Under the pieces are notes generated by a model. The model saw nothing but the letters and a program-made list of their open reading frames with translations. It had not been told where the DNA came from and made no database searches. Below, piece by piece: positions 53,651-63,140 of a DNA stretch of 64,000 nucleotides (position 1 is its first letter; each line of letters opens with the position of its first letter). Source of the DNA: Actinosynnema sp. ALI-1.44. Its GTDB lineage: Bacteria > Actinomycetota > Actinomycetes > Mycobacteriales > Pseudonocardiaceae. The position numbers and the translations under genes are program-made. Where the stretch lies: NCBI RefSeq assembly GCF_001984155.1, contig NZ_MTQO01000054.1, positions 1,240,001 through 1,304,000 on the forward strand. Reading direction: 5' to 3'.

Positions 53651-54256
53651 TTAGGAACGAGGCGTCGGGGCGAGCTTGGCAGTGTCTGTGGCCTCGTCAA
53701 ACAACTGGGCGACGGTCGTGCGCAGGGTCTGGATCTGGCCAGCAATGTCGTTGCCAAGCTCCCTGAGCTCGCCAATTCGGTCGTGTAGGGCCTCGTCCAG
53801 CGACAGTCCGTGCTCAGCCCGCAAGGCCGCGTCGGCCTCACGCAGGTTATGCTCGACATTGCCGATCAAGCGCAATGCGTCGTTTCTGCTCAGCCGGTGT
53901 TTGGTAAGGCCATCACGCAGCCTGCGCAGGGAACGCCGCGCCGTCGATAGGTAAATCGTGCCAAAGAGTGGTGAGCGGGTGTCGTGTACTACCTCCGCTT
54001 CCAGCACGGCGTTCAGCAGGTCGATGTGGTCGCACACCGCATCGACCCGGCCGCGCTGTTCGTCCACTATCTGCCCGTGTAGTGGATCTGCGGATTTCTT
54101 GAGGGATTTCGGAGTCTCGATGCGGCCAGCCTGTGCATAGATATCGGCGAACACGGCGTCAAAGTCCGTGGCGGCATCCAGTTTGTCGATTATACTGGCC
54201 CTGGTCGCCACGATCAGTTTGTCGATGTCGTCGAAATCGTTGGAGAAGCTGCTCAT
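53651..54256 (-). CDS. Helical/coiled-coil protein
   Basis: 201 aa from ATG 54256, overlapping the sigma stop (ATGA). Almost all helix: SNDFDDIDKLIVATRASIID, RVDAVCDHIDLLNAVLEAE, LRRLRDGLTKHRLSRNDALR, RIGELRELGNDIAGQIQTLR. No membrane segment. Its place after the sigma gene suggests an anti-sigma or adaptor role, not shown by sequence. Confidence 0.65.
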   Translation of the reverse strand: MSSFSNDFDDIDKLIVATRASIIDKLDAATDFDAVFADIYAQAGRIETPKSLKKSADPLHGQIVDEQRGRVDAVCDHIDLLNAVLEAEVVHDTRSPLFGTIYLSTARRSLRRLRDGLTKHRLSRNDALRLIGNVEHNLREADAALRAEHGLSLDEALHDRIGELRELGNDIAGQIQTLRTTVAQLFDEATDTAKLAPTPRS

Positions 54257-54966
54257 CCTGCATCCTCCTGGATCAGGTCGAGAAGGTGCCGCAGTCGGTT
54301 GCGTGCCCGCAGCACGTTGTGCCGCACCGCAGAGGGATCGACGCCAAGCAGGTCGGCAATCTCGCGGTTGGAGTAGCCGCGGTAGCGCAGCTCGGCCACC
54401 TGGCGTTGCACAGGCGGGAGCTTGGCAAGCTCAGCGCAGACCAGACGTTCTTGCTCGCTGAAGACAACCCTGTCCGCAGCGGACGGTGTGTACGAAGGCT
54501 CGGGCCGTTCCGAGATCTCCTCGACTACTACGTCGTGGGCACGATGGGTGTCGGCCTTGGGTGAAGATCGGAAGTATTCACGGGCAGCGACCGTGTACAC
54601 CCACTGCCTCGGGTGGGTAATCGTCTCCCATTTCTGCCACGCCTTGATCATGGCGAGATGCACAGCCTCTTCAGCCTCGTGAGCGGCTGCTCCGTGCTGG
54701 CTCATCAAGAACCAGATCAGCGTTGATCGTTCCGTCCGGACGAAATCCTCGAATTCGGCCTGTCGCACCGTTGCTCCCGGTATCGTGTCCCGAGTCCCGG
54801 ATGGTTCGCTAAGCAGCGAGCCGCGCGTGGCCGCCAGGTTGTCATCAGGCAAGACAGCCTCCCACGCTCCGGGGCCATGCGGGGGAAGCTGAAAACTCCG
54901 TGGTGCTGCACCGTCCTCGACTGGCTTCCGATGCGCCTGTCGAGCGTTCGGGTTTCCACCTGCCAC
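54253..54966 (-). CDS. RNA polymerase sigma factor (sigma-70/ECF type)
   Basis: 237 aa from GTG 54966, with about 65 unfolded residues before region 2, so a later start is possible. Region 2: FVRTERSTLIWFLMSQHGAA, AEEAVHLAMIKAWQKW, HPRQWVYTVAAREYFR. Region 4: LPPVQRQVAELRYRGYSNRE, IADLLGVDPSAVRHNVLRA. It leads the four-gene operon and may direct its transcription. Confidence 0.85.
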   Translation of the reverse strand: MAGGNPNARQAHRKPVEDGAAPRSFQLPPHGPGAWEAVLPDDNLAATRGSLLSEPSGTRDTIPGATVRQAEFEDFVRTERSTLIWFLMSQHGAAAHEAEEAVHLAMIKAWQKWETITHPRQWVYTVAAREYFRSSPKADTHRAHDVVVEEISERPEPSYTPSAADRVVFSEQERLVCAELAKLPPVQRQVAELRYRGYSNREIADLLGVDPSAVRHNVLRARNRLRHLLDLIQEDAG

Positions 54967-55424
54967 CTCTACTCACCCTGGCGTACTGGACCAGGACCGA
55001 CAATGCCCGAGCGAACCTCATCGCCGACACCGCGACGACGAAGAAACCCGTCATCACACTGAACACCTTGTTCCTCATCCCGATCCTCAGGGTTGGACTC
55101 GGCTGGGCTGACAGGACTTAGAGGGGGTGAGGGGGCAAAACCGTGACATCGATCCGTCCGGACGACGAACCTGGTCTGCAAACGGCGGGCACCACGGCAC
55201 ACTTGGAAGCTGGCTACCTGGCCGTTCTGACGGACACGTCGCGCCCACGGGCTGCCTCGTCACCCAGAGCCAGCTATCCCGCCGTTAGGCCGCGGTGCCC
55301 CTGGGCGTAGTTCGTTGGCCTGGCGTAGAACAGCCCGGTGACTGGGTTGTCCCTTGACTACGAGGGTTGAAGGTGTTCCGTACCGGGTTTGATGGAGATC
55401 ATCAAGCCTGGATGATGAGGAGCA
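54967..55424. other. Gene-free region
   Basis: 460 bp between the sigma operon and an IS3 orfA. Should contain the operon promoter. Nothing else recognised. Confidence 0.45.
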
Positions 55425-55742
55425 ATGGCCCCACCGAAGAAGCACCCAGACGAGCTGCGTGAGCGGGCGACCCGGATGGCCGTGGAGGCCCGGCCGGATC
55501 CAGCGTCCGCGACTGGGGCGATCAAGCGGATCGCCGAGCAGCTCGGGATCCATCCCGAGGCGCTGCGGACCTGGGTCACGCGCGCGGAGATCGACGCCGG
55601 GGACCGGCCTGGCACCACGAGCAGCGATGCGGAGCGGCTCGCGCAGTTGGAGCGGGAGAACCGTGAGCTGCGGCGCGCGAACCAGATCTTGAGGTCAGCG
55701 GCCAGTTTCTTTGCGGCGGAGCTGGACCGTCCGTCGCGATGA
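55425..55742 (+). CDS. IS3 OrfA
   Basis: 105 aa from ATG 55425. HPDELRERATRMAVEARPDP and KRIAEQLGIHPEALRTWVTR form the HTH; LAQLERENRELRRANQILRS the coiled coil. Intact, but its OrfB partner is broken. Confidence 0.9.
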   Translation: MAPPKKHPDELRERATRMAVEARPDPASATGAIKRIAEQLGIHPEALRTWVTRAEIDAGDRPGTTSSDAERLAQLERENRELRRANQILRSAASFFAAELDRPSR

Positions 55743-56570
55743 AGGTCGCGTTCGTCGACTCCCAGCGGGAAGAGCACGGTGTCCAGCCGGTCTTGCAGGC
55801 GCTCGAGCAGACGCCCGCCGAGATCGCACCGTCGACGTACTACGCGGCCACGTCCCGCCCGGAATCGGCCCGTGCGGCATGAGACCGGGAGCTGACCGGC
55901 AAGATCGAGCGGGTGTACGAGGACAACTACGGCGTCTACGGGGCGAGGAAGGTCTGGGCCGAGCTCAACCGCCACGGCGTCGACGTGGCCCGGTGCACGG
56001 TCGAGCGGCTCATGCGCGAGAGCGGGCTGCGTGGCCTGCCGCCGGCAAGTCTCCGCGCACCACACGACCGGCAGCGGAGACCAGCAGGCCCACTGACCTA
56101 CGCGGCGTTCGTGCTCGAGGTCCACTCCCGCCTGATCGTCGGCTGGCAGGTCGCCGCCAGCCTCTACACGGATCTGGCGCTGGACGCGCTGCAGATGGCG
56201 ATCTGGCGCCGCCAGGCCACCGGCGCGGACCTGACCGGGCTCGTCCACCACAGCGACCGCGGCGTGCAGTACCGGGCGGTGCGCTACACCCAGCACCTCG
56301 CCGACGCCGACGCGGTCACATCCGTTGGCAGCAAAGGATTCCTACGACAACGCGATGGCCGAGGCGTTCAACTCGTTATACAAGGCCGAACTCGTCCGCA
56401 ACCGCGGACCATGACGCGGTCTGGACGATATCGAGATCGCCACCGTCGAGTACATCGACTGGTACAACAACCGACGCCTGCACGGCGAGCTCGGGCACGT
56501 GCCACCCGCCGAGCACGAAGCACTACACGCGATGACCCAGCCGGTCACCGCAACGCTGGAAACCAGCTAA
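55739..56570 (+). pseudogene. IS3 OrfB, multiply broken
   Basis: Starts MKVAFVDSQREEHGVQPVLQ with an in-frame TGA at about 55880, then DNYGVYGARKVWAELNRHGV and CTVERLMRESGLRGL. After this about 40 residues that normally include the first catalytic Asp are deleted. TYAAFVLEVHSRLIVGWQ, VHHSDRGVQY, then a frame change near 56330, then AMAEAFNSLYKAEL and DWYNNRRLHGELG. Not functional. Confidence 0.88.
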
Positions 56571-57066
56571 TCCAGTCTCCACCAAACCAGGTGCTTGACA
56601 ATTCGCTGTGCCGCGAGCTGGAGCCGCGGCCTCGACGACTGGGGTGCCGTCAGCGTGTGGGCGGATTGCAATCTCGGCGGTGAGGTCGTCCCTGGGTTGG
56701 GGCGGTTAAGGGAGGCGGCGAGCAGCTCGGTTCCGTGGTGGGCTGACGATCGGTGCTGCAGCGTCGCGGTAGATCGGTCGGTGGCCGGGCTCTCATCCTA
56801 CTGCTGCAACTATGGCTCGGCGCTCGTCGGACTCTCGGCGAAGCATCGGATACTGGACAGCTTGGTAGGCAATTTGGGGTCAATTCTGGGACGATTCTCT
56901 TGGTGGTCATAGTTGGAGGAGGCGTCAACCAGCGTCGGGGTTGTCGCCGCATGCTTGTTGGCATCAGTTCTGGACGGCAATTCGGGCGAAAATGTTTGTT
57001 GACGAGGCACATGTCTGTCGTGGAGCCTGGCTACGATAGCCTGTCAACTCGTGAGAGAGGCCAACG
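56571..57066. other. Gene-free region
   Basis: 500 bp, less GC-rich than its surroundings near the end. It should include the promoter of the secreted-protein gene. No domain in its frames. Confidence 0.45.
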
Positions 57067-58068
57067 ATGTACTTTTCACGGGCTCGTGGTCTTGCGGTTG
57101 TTGCGGCCTTAGCTTTCGCGTTCGCCGTGGCGCCGACAAGTGCCGAAGCAAAGCAACTCGATGACGTCCGGCTTGGCTCATCGTTGGCCTTGCCTACCGT
57201 GTCCGCACCGCAGGTTCGTTTCACGGGACCTGCGGCGCTTGCTCCTCCGGCCGGTGTACACCCGTACATCCCGCCAGCAGGCCCGGTCACCCGCGCCCCA
57301 CGCCACGACCTCAGCGCCAACACAAACCCATCGCCACTCAACACGGTTGCCACGGAGGTTGCCGAAGCCGATAAGGCGCAGGCCGCTGAGAACCTCGCTT
57401 CATCCGCAACCGGCGATCTTCAGACGCAAAGCCTCGTCAGACGGATCATCAACGCGGGGACAGCAGGTTGGGCGACCGCCCGAGGAGAGCCGGGCCGCTT
57501 CATGGTCGCTGAGGGCAAAAACGGATGGGGTTTCGACGTTGTGACCGAGCGAGATACCTCGAGTTGGCGCTTCGGCTGGCTCTCCGGCGGCACCTACTCG
57601 AACGGGGCCCCGAGAGTCGCAGGTTGCCTCTGGCTCCTCAGCAGCCTCATCACTACACCCGGCGGCACGCCCACCGCAGATTGTTCACCGTACGGAAATC
57701 TAACTGTCGACAAATACATGGCAATATGGAACGGCAACCGTCCGGGCATCAATTGTTTCCCCGACAGCACAGGGCACATCCAATGTGACGGAAGTCCCGC
57801 AGTCCTCGACAACTCGACGCTGTGCCCAAACGGAACCTGGTTCCTCCAAAACGTACGTCCCTGGGACCCCACTGCGCCATATCCCCTGGAGGCCGACGCC
57901 TGGATCCCGTTCGGCACCACACTCCTGTGGCGATACGTGACAAAGGACAACCGCTATGTCACCGTTCGCTGGCCCAACCGCCCCGGCGGCGGCCAGGACT
58001 GGGGCTTCATGACCGGGGCATGCTTCACAAACCTCGGATATTCGGAGTCCTGGGTATCCGCCCAGTAA
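57067..58068 (+). CDS. Secreted protein of unknown function
   Basis: 333 aa from ATG 57067. Residues about 1-28 are a Sec signal peptide (RARGLAVVAALAFAFAVAP, cleavage near SAEA). A Pro-rich stretch follows, then a compact C-terminal domain with several Cys (GCLWLLSSL, DCSPYGNL, NCFPDSTGHIQCDGS, LCPNGTW, GACFTNLG) that may form disulfides. Trp-rich ends (LWRYVTKDNRYVTVRWPN) suggest carbohydrate or surface binding. No family known to me. An isolated gene between IS remnants. Confidence 0.75.
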   Translation: MYFSRARGLAVVAALAFAFAVAPTSAEAKQLDDVRLGSSLALPTVSAPQVRFTGPAALAPPAGVHPYIPPAGPVTRAPRHDLSANTNPSPLNTVATEVAEADKAQAAENLASSATGDLQTQSLVRRIINAGTAGWATARGEPGRFMVAEGKNGWGFDVVTERDTSSWRFGWLSGGTYSNGAPRVAGCLWLLSSLITTPGGTPTADCSPYGNLTVDKYMAIWNGNRPGINCFPDSTGHIQCDGSPAVLDNSTLCPNGTWFLQNVRPWDPTAPYPLEADAWIPFGTTLLWRYVTKDNRYVTVRWPNRPGGGQDWGFMTGACFTNLGYSESWVSAQ

Positions 58069-58079
58069 CTTCTCACGAC

Positions 58080-58340
58080 ACCAAGAGCGTGTCTCACGTT
58101 GTGCACCCAGGAGCTGATCCGGATCGCTGGCGCGGGCGAAGCGCCGCACCGTGCCCCGTGCCAGCTTCAGGTGTGCAGCGGTGGCCCGGATACCCATGCC
58201 TTGATCGAGCAGGTCGTGGATGGCGCGGTGGCGTGTGCGGGTGCGCTGTGCGGTGCGGTCGGTGCGCTGCTCGGCGGCCACGGGACCCGACCTCGGTGTC
58301 GGTGTCGGGGCGCGGGTTGGGTCGGTGTCTGAGCGGTTGG
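58080..58340 (-). pseudogene. ISL3-type transposase remnant
   Basis: Reads RHRAIHDLLDQGMGIRATAA and HLKLARGTVRRFARASDPDQ, the internal HTH of ISL3-family transposases. No catalytic part. It is next to the left end of the IS3 element. Confidence 0.65.
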
Positions 58341-58383
58341 TGGTTCGGGGCTGAACCGTCACGGATTTGGGACCGGCTTCGGG

Positions 58384-58683
58384 GTTAGACCAGCGCCGGT
58401 CGGCGTGGTGGTTGTTGAGCGTAGTAGAGGGCTTCGTGTTCGGCCGGGGTGAGGTAGTCCAGTCGGGAGTGCAGGCGGGCGTTGTTGTCCCAGTCGACCA
58501 TTCCATGACCGCGAACTCGACCTCGGCCAGGGTGGTGAACAGGCCGTGCTGGATGACGACCTCGGTCTTGAACAACCCGATGATCGACTCCGCCAGGGCG
58601 TTGTCGTAGGCGTCGCCCACGGACCCGATCGATGCCGTGAGTCCTTGCAGGGCAAGGGATTCGGTGAAACGAACGGACGTGTA
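58384..58683 (-). pseudogene. IS3 OrfB, C-terminal part
   Basis: YTSVRFTESLALQGLTASIG, SVGDAYDNALAESIIGLFKT with the catalytic Glu, then a frame change near 58500 to LHSRLDYLTPAEHEALYY. Continuation of the piece that ends at 60139. Confidence 0.83.
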
Positions 58684-58686
58684 TTG

Positions 58687-60138
58687 CTTGGGTTCAACCG
58701 GTGGTCGCAACACCCGCTTATTGGAGCGATAGTAGCTGATCGTTGAGGGCTTCTGCGGGTGTCTTCCAGCCGAGTGTCTTGCGGGGCCTACTATTGAGCG
58801 TGCTTGCAACTGCGTCGAGTTCGTCGCGGCCCCAACGGGACAGGTCGGTGCCTTTGGGGAAGTACTGACGCAGCAGGCCATTCGTGTTCTCGTTTGTGCC
58901 GCGCTGCCACGGGCTGTGCGGCTCGGCGAAGTAGACCTCGATGCCGGTGTCGACGCGCAACTGGGCGTGCTGGGCCATTTCCTTGCCGCGGTCCCAGGTC
59001 AAGGACCGGCGCAGTTGTTCGGGCAGGGTGGTGATGGTCGAGGCGATGGCGTCGCGGACAGCCTCGGCGCCGCGACCGGCCAGGGCCGGGCCGTTCTTGA
59101 GGCGTGGTTCGACGCCGTGGCCTTCCATGCGGGGCAGGTGCAGCAGCATCGTGAATCTGGTGGTCCGCTCGACCAGCGTGCCGATCGCGGAGCTGCCCAG
59201 GCCGATGATCAGGTCTCCCTCCCAGTGTCCGGGGACAGCGCGGTCGGCGACCTCGGCCGGGCGCTGGCTGATCATGACCTCGGGTGTGACCATCCCATCG
59301 GCCCGTTTCCCGGCGCGGGACCGGGGAACCCGCAGTGCTCGGCCGGTGCGCAGACAGGCGACCAGTTCGCGCTTGAGCGCCCCTCGGCCCTGGATGTAGA
59401 GCGCCTGATAGATCGCCTCGTGCGAGATACGCATGGACTCATCATCCGGGAAGGCCACCTTCAGCCGGTGGGAGATCTGCTCCGGGCTCCACGCGTTTGT
59501 CCATCGTCGGTCCTGACGCCGCGGCTTGTTGCGGCCCTTTCCATGGCGCTGCGGCCGGCCCTGTCACCGACGTCCCGTCCGGGCGACGAACCTGGCCCGA
59601 GAGCCTATCCTGAACGTACTCGCGTAGCGGCTCATTGACGAGGAGCTTCGCCGGTTTGGGGTGCCGTGCCAGCAACTCCGCTTTCCACTGCGCGACCGAG
59701 GCCCGATAGTCCAGCTTGCCGCCGCGAGTCGCCGCGTTGCGGCGCAACTCCCGGGAGATCGTCGAGGGGTCACCGTCCAGTTGGCGGGCGATCTCTCTCA
59801 CCCCGGCGCCTTGGGCTTTGAGCATGGCGATCTCTTCCCGCTCCTCAAAGGACAGGTACCGGCCCGACAACGGAGCGAGCACGAACGACGGCATGCCACC
59901 ACGTTCCCGGAACCATCGGGTGCCAGCCGGCGGCGACACGCCGACCGCGATCGCGGCATCCTCGCTGGTGAGCCCTCTGGCGATCTCACGCGAAAACAAC
60001 CGCTCCACTTCCCGTCGAAGCGACGGAGCCCCCGGCGACTTCATCGCCGACCTGCCCGTCAACGCCGTCATCCACCCCGCTGGCCTGCCTATCAACACCT
60101 CCGTTGTCGAGGTGTTGCGACGACCGGTTGAATTCGCC
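58687..60138 (-). mobile_element. IS30-family element inserted in IS3
   Basis: Terminal inverted repeats GGTTCAACCGGTGGTCGCAA (58691) and, on the other strand, ATTCAACCGGTCGTCGCAAC near 60138. TTG (plus strand) flanks both ends (58684-58686 and 60139-60141), a 3-bp target duplication. 1452 bp. Confidence 0.88.
58718..60050 (-). pseudogene. IS30 transposase with one frameshift
   Basis: Front: RREVERLFSREIARGLTSED and YLSFEEREEIAMLKAQGAG, EIARQLDGDPSTISRELRRN (HTH). Near 59535 (at GGAAAGGGCC) the frame changes by one base; then RWTNAWSPEQISHRLKVAF, HWEGDLIIGLGSSAIGTL and WDRGKEMAQHAQLRV, PHSPWQRGTNENTNGLLRQY contain the DDE residues. All domains are present, so only this indel, or an error, breaks it. 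Confidence 0.85.
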
Positions 60139-60790
60139 TTGACTCCCGGCATCGGAGTGGAACACCAATCCCGGCTCGATGGGACGCCCGTGGTGATCGC
60201 GTCGCCAGACCGCCATCGTGAGTGCCTTGGACACCAGGCCGGTGGTCTTCGTGCTGGACACGATCCAGCCGACGATCGCGCGGGAGTAGGCGTCGAACAC
60301 GAACGCCACATAGGCCCCTCCCGCCTGGGTGGACACGTAGGTGAAGTCCGCGACCCACACTCGATCCGGCGCGGCCGCGGTGAAGTCACGGTTGAGCCGG
60401 TCAGAGGCCCGGATCCCGTTCTTGGACGGGATCGTGGTCCGCGGCCGACGCCCGCGCACGACACCGTGGTGGCCCAGGTCGCGCACGATCCGGTCCACCG
60501 TGCAGAACGCCACGTCATGGCCGTGGCGGCGCAGGTAGCGGGTCATTTTCCGGCGGCCGTACATCTGTTCCGGCTTCCCGCTGAGATTCCGCAGCACGTT
60601 CTCCACGTGAGCGTCGGCGACATCGCGGGCCGAGGGTGGCCGGTGGCGGGCCTTGCGGTAGGTCCGGGGCGCGATCTGGATCCCGTGCTCGGTGAGCGCG
60701 TGGCAGATCGACTCGACGCCGTAGACCTGGCGGTACTGATCGATGAAACCGACGATCAGGGCAGTCGCGGGTCGAGTTCCCGCGCGAAAA
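60139..60790 (-). pseudogene. IS3 OrfB, N-terminal part
   Basis: FIDQYRQVYGVESICHALTE, MYGRRKMTRYLRRHGHDV, then PDRVWVADFTYVSTQAGGAY with the first Asp, and GLVFHSDAGSQ with the second. It stops at the IS30 insertion. Confidence 0.85.
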
Positions 60791-61081
60791 AGCCGAGGCC
60801 AGCTTCAGGATCTCGGTAGACTGCTTGAGATCCCGGACTTCCTTGCGCAGCCGCAGCAACTCCTCCCGCTCCGCCGACGACAGATCAGACACTGTCGGTG
60901 TGGCGGGTCGGATTCCCTCGGCGAGGGCCTTCTTGATCCAGATCCGGAGTGTCTCGTGGTGGACATCGACCATCGGGCCGATCGCCCGGGCAGCCGCGTA
61001 CGGCGACCCGTACTCCTCCAGCCGCTCCAGAGCCAGACGCACGGCCTTCTCACGAACCTCAGGCGGGTAACGCTTCGACAT
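60515..61081 (-). CDS. IS3 OrfA
   Basis: Starts MSKRYPPEVREKAVRLALER at 61081 (an ATG at 61102 is also in frame). VHHETLRIWIKKALAEG is the HTH recognition part; AEREELLRLRKEVRDLKQST the coiled coil. The frame lacks an early stop and runs on over OrfB to 60515; only the first about 100 residues are OrfA. Confidence 0.82.
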   Translation of the reverse strand: MSKRYPPEVREKAVRLALERLEEYGSPYAAARAIGPMVDVHHETLRIWIKKALAEGIRPATPTVSDLSSAEREELLRLRKEVRDLKQSTEILKLASAFSRGNSTRDCPDRRFHRSVPPGLRRRVDLPRAHRARDPDRAPDLPQGPPPATLGPRCRRRSRGERAAESQREAGTDVRPPENDPLPAPPRP

Positions 61082-61136
61082 GATGACGACCATCTTCCTC
61101 AAAACGGAAGCGGCCTCAAATCCGTGACGGTTTGAG

Positions 61137-61450
61137 GGCGTGCGGTTGGCATGTCGGTTGGCGCCCCATGAACGTCATCGAACCTTGGCATGTGCCGGTA
61201 AGAGAGTAAATTGAAAGGATGGCGATCTGTCTGCCCATGAAGGATGGATGGCTGCTTGGTCCGTTTCACACCCCGTTGGGGTGGAGGAAATCTGGAGAAC
61301 TGACGTTCGTTGAGCGGCGTCGAACTGCACTCAACGGCGTTGAATGGTACCAGTTTGTGCTGGGGTTTCTCGTCTTCTGCTGGTGATGGTCCTTTTTGGA
61401 CCACACTGGCAGTGTGGGGGTCAGGGGTTCGAATCCCCTCAGCTCCACAG
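61137..61450 (+). repeat. Long direct repeat, right copy
   Basis: About 314 bp matching 45086-45396 with small differences, including the att core at its end. Marks the right end of the element that carries the sigma/TGT-like operon. Confidence 0.9.
61406..61450 (+). other. att copy 3: tmRNA/tRNA-like 3' end
   Basis: Identical over 45 bases to att copy 1. No integrase or integrase remnant follows on the right, so this may be the outermost end of the tandem. Confidence 0.82.
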
Positions 61451-61512
61451 TCGTTGAATTTTCGGAAATCAGCCTCCGACCTTGCGCTTGCCGAAAATGT
61501 CATCCGCGCAGG

Positions 61513-62610
61513 TCAAGCTGCATAGTAGTACTCGTTGAGATTGCCGCCCAGACGTGAGCGCCGGCGGACGTCGAGCCTGGTGATCTGGGCTGGATTGGTG
61601 ATCGGCTCTGGCAGCGGTTGTAATGGTCGGGCGTTGGCGATGCCTTGGTGAGGTTGGTGCGAGTTGTAGAAGCGCTCGTATTCACGGAGTGCGTGAACCA
61701 GGTGACGCTGGTTCCAGATCAAGGTGCGGTCGAGCAGTTCGTGTCGGCAGGTTTGGATCCAGCGTTCGACGATCGAGTTCATTCTGGGCATCTGAATACC
61801 ACTGAGCACGACCTCGATGCCGGCGTCGGCGAGGATGTTGTCGAACAGTTGAGGGAATTTGCCGTCTCTGTCGCGGATCAGGAATCGCGCTTGGCAATGT
61901 GCGTCCTCGAGGTCCATGACGAGATTGCGGACGGCTTGAGTCACCCAGGTCGCGGTGGGATGTGCTGTGGCGCCGAGGATGCGGATCCTGCGGTGCGCGT
62001 GCTCGATCACGACCAGGACGTACATGCGGGCGCTGGTGAGGGTGACGGTTTCGAGGAAGTCGCAGGCCAGCAGGACCTCAGCTTGGGAGCGGAGGAACTG
62101 TGCCCAGGTGCTGGATGCGCGTTCGGGTGCGGGGTGGATGCCGGCGTCGGTGAGGATCTGCCACACGGTGGAGGCGGCGATCTTGATGCCGAGGACGAGG
62201 AGTTCGCCGTGGATGCGGCGGTAGCCCCAACTGGGGTTTTCTTTGGCCAGGCGGAGAACCAGGACTCGAATGGATCGGATGGTGCGCGGTCGGCCTGGGC
62301 GTTTCGGTCGCGACATTCTGGCGTGGTGTCGGCGGAGCAGGTCGCGGTGCCAGCGCAGGATTGTGTCCGGGCGTACCAGCAGGTGGAGTCTGTGCAAGAT
62401 CTGGCGTGGTAGTCGGTGCAGGAGCGCGGCGAACAACGCCCTGTCAATCGGACTGAATTGCACTCTGGTGTCGCCGAGTTGCCGTTGCAGTACTGCGATC
62501 TGGTGCCGTAGCACCAGGATCTCGATGTCCTTGTCCCGGTCGTTCATCGGGAGCAGGCGGAGCATGGCGAAGGTGTTTGTCAGGCCGAGGTAGGCCGGTC
62601 GCAGCAGCAC
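61513..62610 (-). CDS. Integrase-core transposase (IS481/IS3-like)
   Basis: 365 aa. KDIEILVLRHQIAVLQRQLG front; WGYRRIHGELLVLGIKIAAS HTH-type part; catalytic core LLACDFLETVTLTSARMYVL (Asp), RFLIRDRDGKFPQLFDNIL (Asp), IQMPRMNSIVERWIQTCRHE (Glu) and FYNSHQPHQGI. Single-ORF type, intact. Starts by GTG/ATG near 62610; ATG at 62547 (MNDRDKD) is possible. Terminal repeats not defined. Confidence 0.88.
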   Translation of the reverse strand: MLLRPAYLGLTNTFAMLRLLPMNDRDKDIEILVLRHQIAVLQRQLGDTRVQFSPIDRALFAALLHRLPRQILHRLHLLVRPDTILRWHRDLLRRHHARMSRPKRPGRPRTIRSIRVLVLRLAKENPSWGYRRIHGELLVLGIKIAASTVWQILTDAGIHPAPERASSTWAQFLRSQAEVLLACDFLETVTLTSARMYVLVVIEHAHRRIRILGATAHPTATWVTQAVRNLVMDLEDAHCQARFLIRDRDGKFPQLFDNILADAGIEVVLSGIQMPRMNSIVERWIQTCRHELLDRTLIWNQRHLVHALREYERFYNSHQPHQGIANARPLQPLPEPITNPAQITRLDVRRRSRLGGNLNEYYYAA

Positions 62611-62730
62611 GGCCAGTCATCCTGCCGTGCTGGTCCCTGAGCGTATACGGCGACGGAGTTGATGTTGGTTACACGGTCTGACAGGACGGATGAGGTTTTC
62701 GGCAAGCGCAGCGTAGGCACGCTGCGGCTG

Positions 62731-63140
62731 GGGACAGTCCCGCCTGCGCGGAGGCGACCCCTTCGTTCTGCGGTCCCGAGGCTGCCCGAGGGGACAGGCC
62801 TCGCCTGCGCGAGGACGACGACATTCCACTAGCGGACACTCAAGTCGCCGGAACAGCTCCGCCTGCGTGTGGACCACCTCGTAGACCTGCTCGAGCAGCT
62901 CGTGCGGCAGAAACAATCCCGCCTGCGCGGGGGAGGACGGTGCCTGGAACTCGCAGCCTGCGGCCACTGCGGAACAGCCTCGCCTGCGACGTGCTGGACC
63001 CTTTTGGGTAATGCGCCGGTGGTGGGGGTCCGCACCGGGCAGGATGACAGGGACGACCCCGCACAGGCTAGGGAAGTTCCGAGACCAGCCCAGCAAAGTC
63101 ATAGCCTGATCCGTCATTCCCGCGCAGGCGGGGCTGTTCC
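62731..63140. CRISPR. Decayed I-E-like CRISPR array with inverted part
   Basis: Five degenerate copies of about 29 bp at 62731, 62791, 62850, 62910 and 62971, close to GGAACAGCCCCGCCTGCG followed by CGGGGACGACC, spaced 59-61 bp as in type I-E. Two copies in the reverse orientation lie at 63051-63080 and 63111-63140 (GCGCAGGCGGGGCTGTTCC at the end of the last). Every copy has substitutions, so the array is old. No cas genes here. Confidence 0.62.

Larger units (their letters stand above)
58352..61135 (-). mobile_element. IS3-family element split by IS30
   Basis: Ends carry related inverted repeats: TGAACCGTCACGGATTTG at 58352 and the complement of CAAATCCGTGACGGTTTGA at 61117-61135. OrfA (60515-61081), OrfB front (to 60139) and OrfB end (58384-58683) belong to it. 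Removal of the IS30 element rejoins the OrfB reading HSDAGSQ|YTSVRF. Confidence 0.83.

Noticed and set aside
57700-58881. 393-codon minus-strand frame
   Set aside because: A chance run through the secreted-protein gene, the ISL3 remnant, IS3 tail and IS30 end; each part belongs to a different element.
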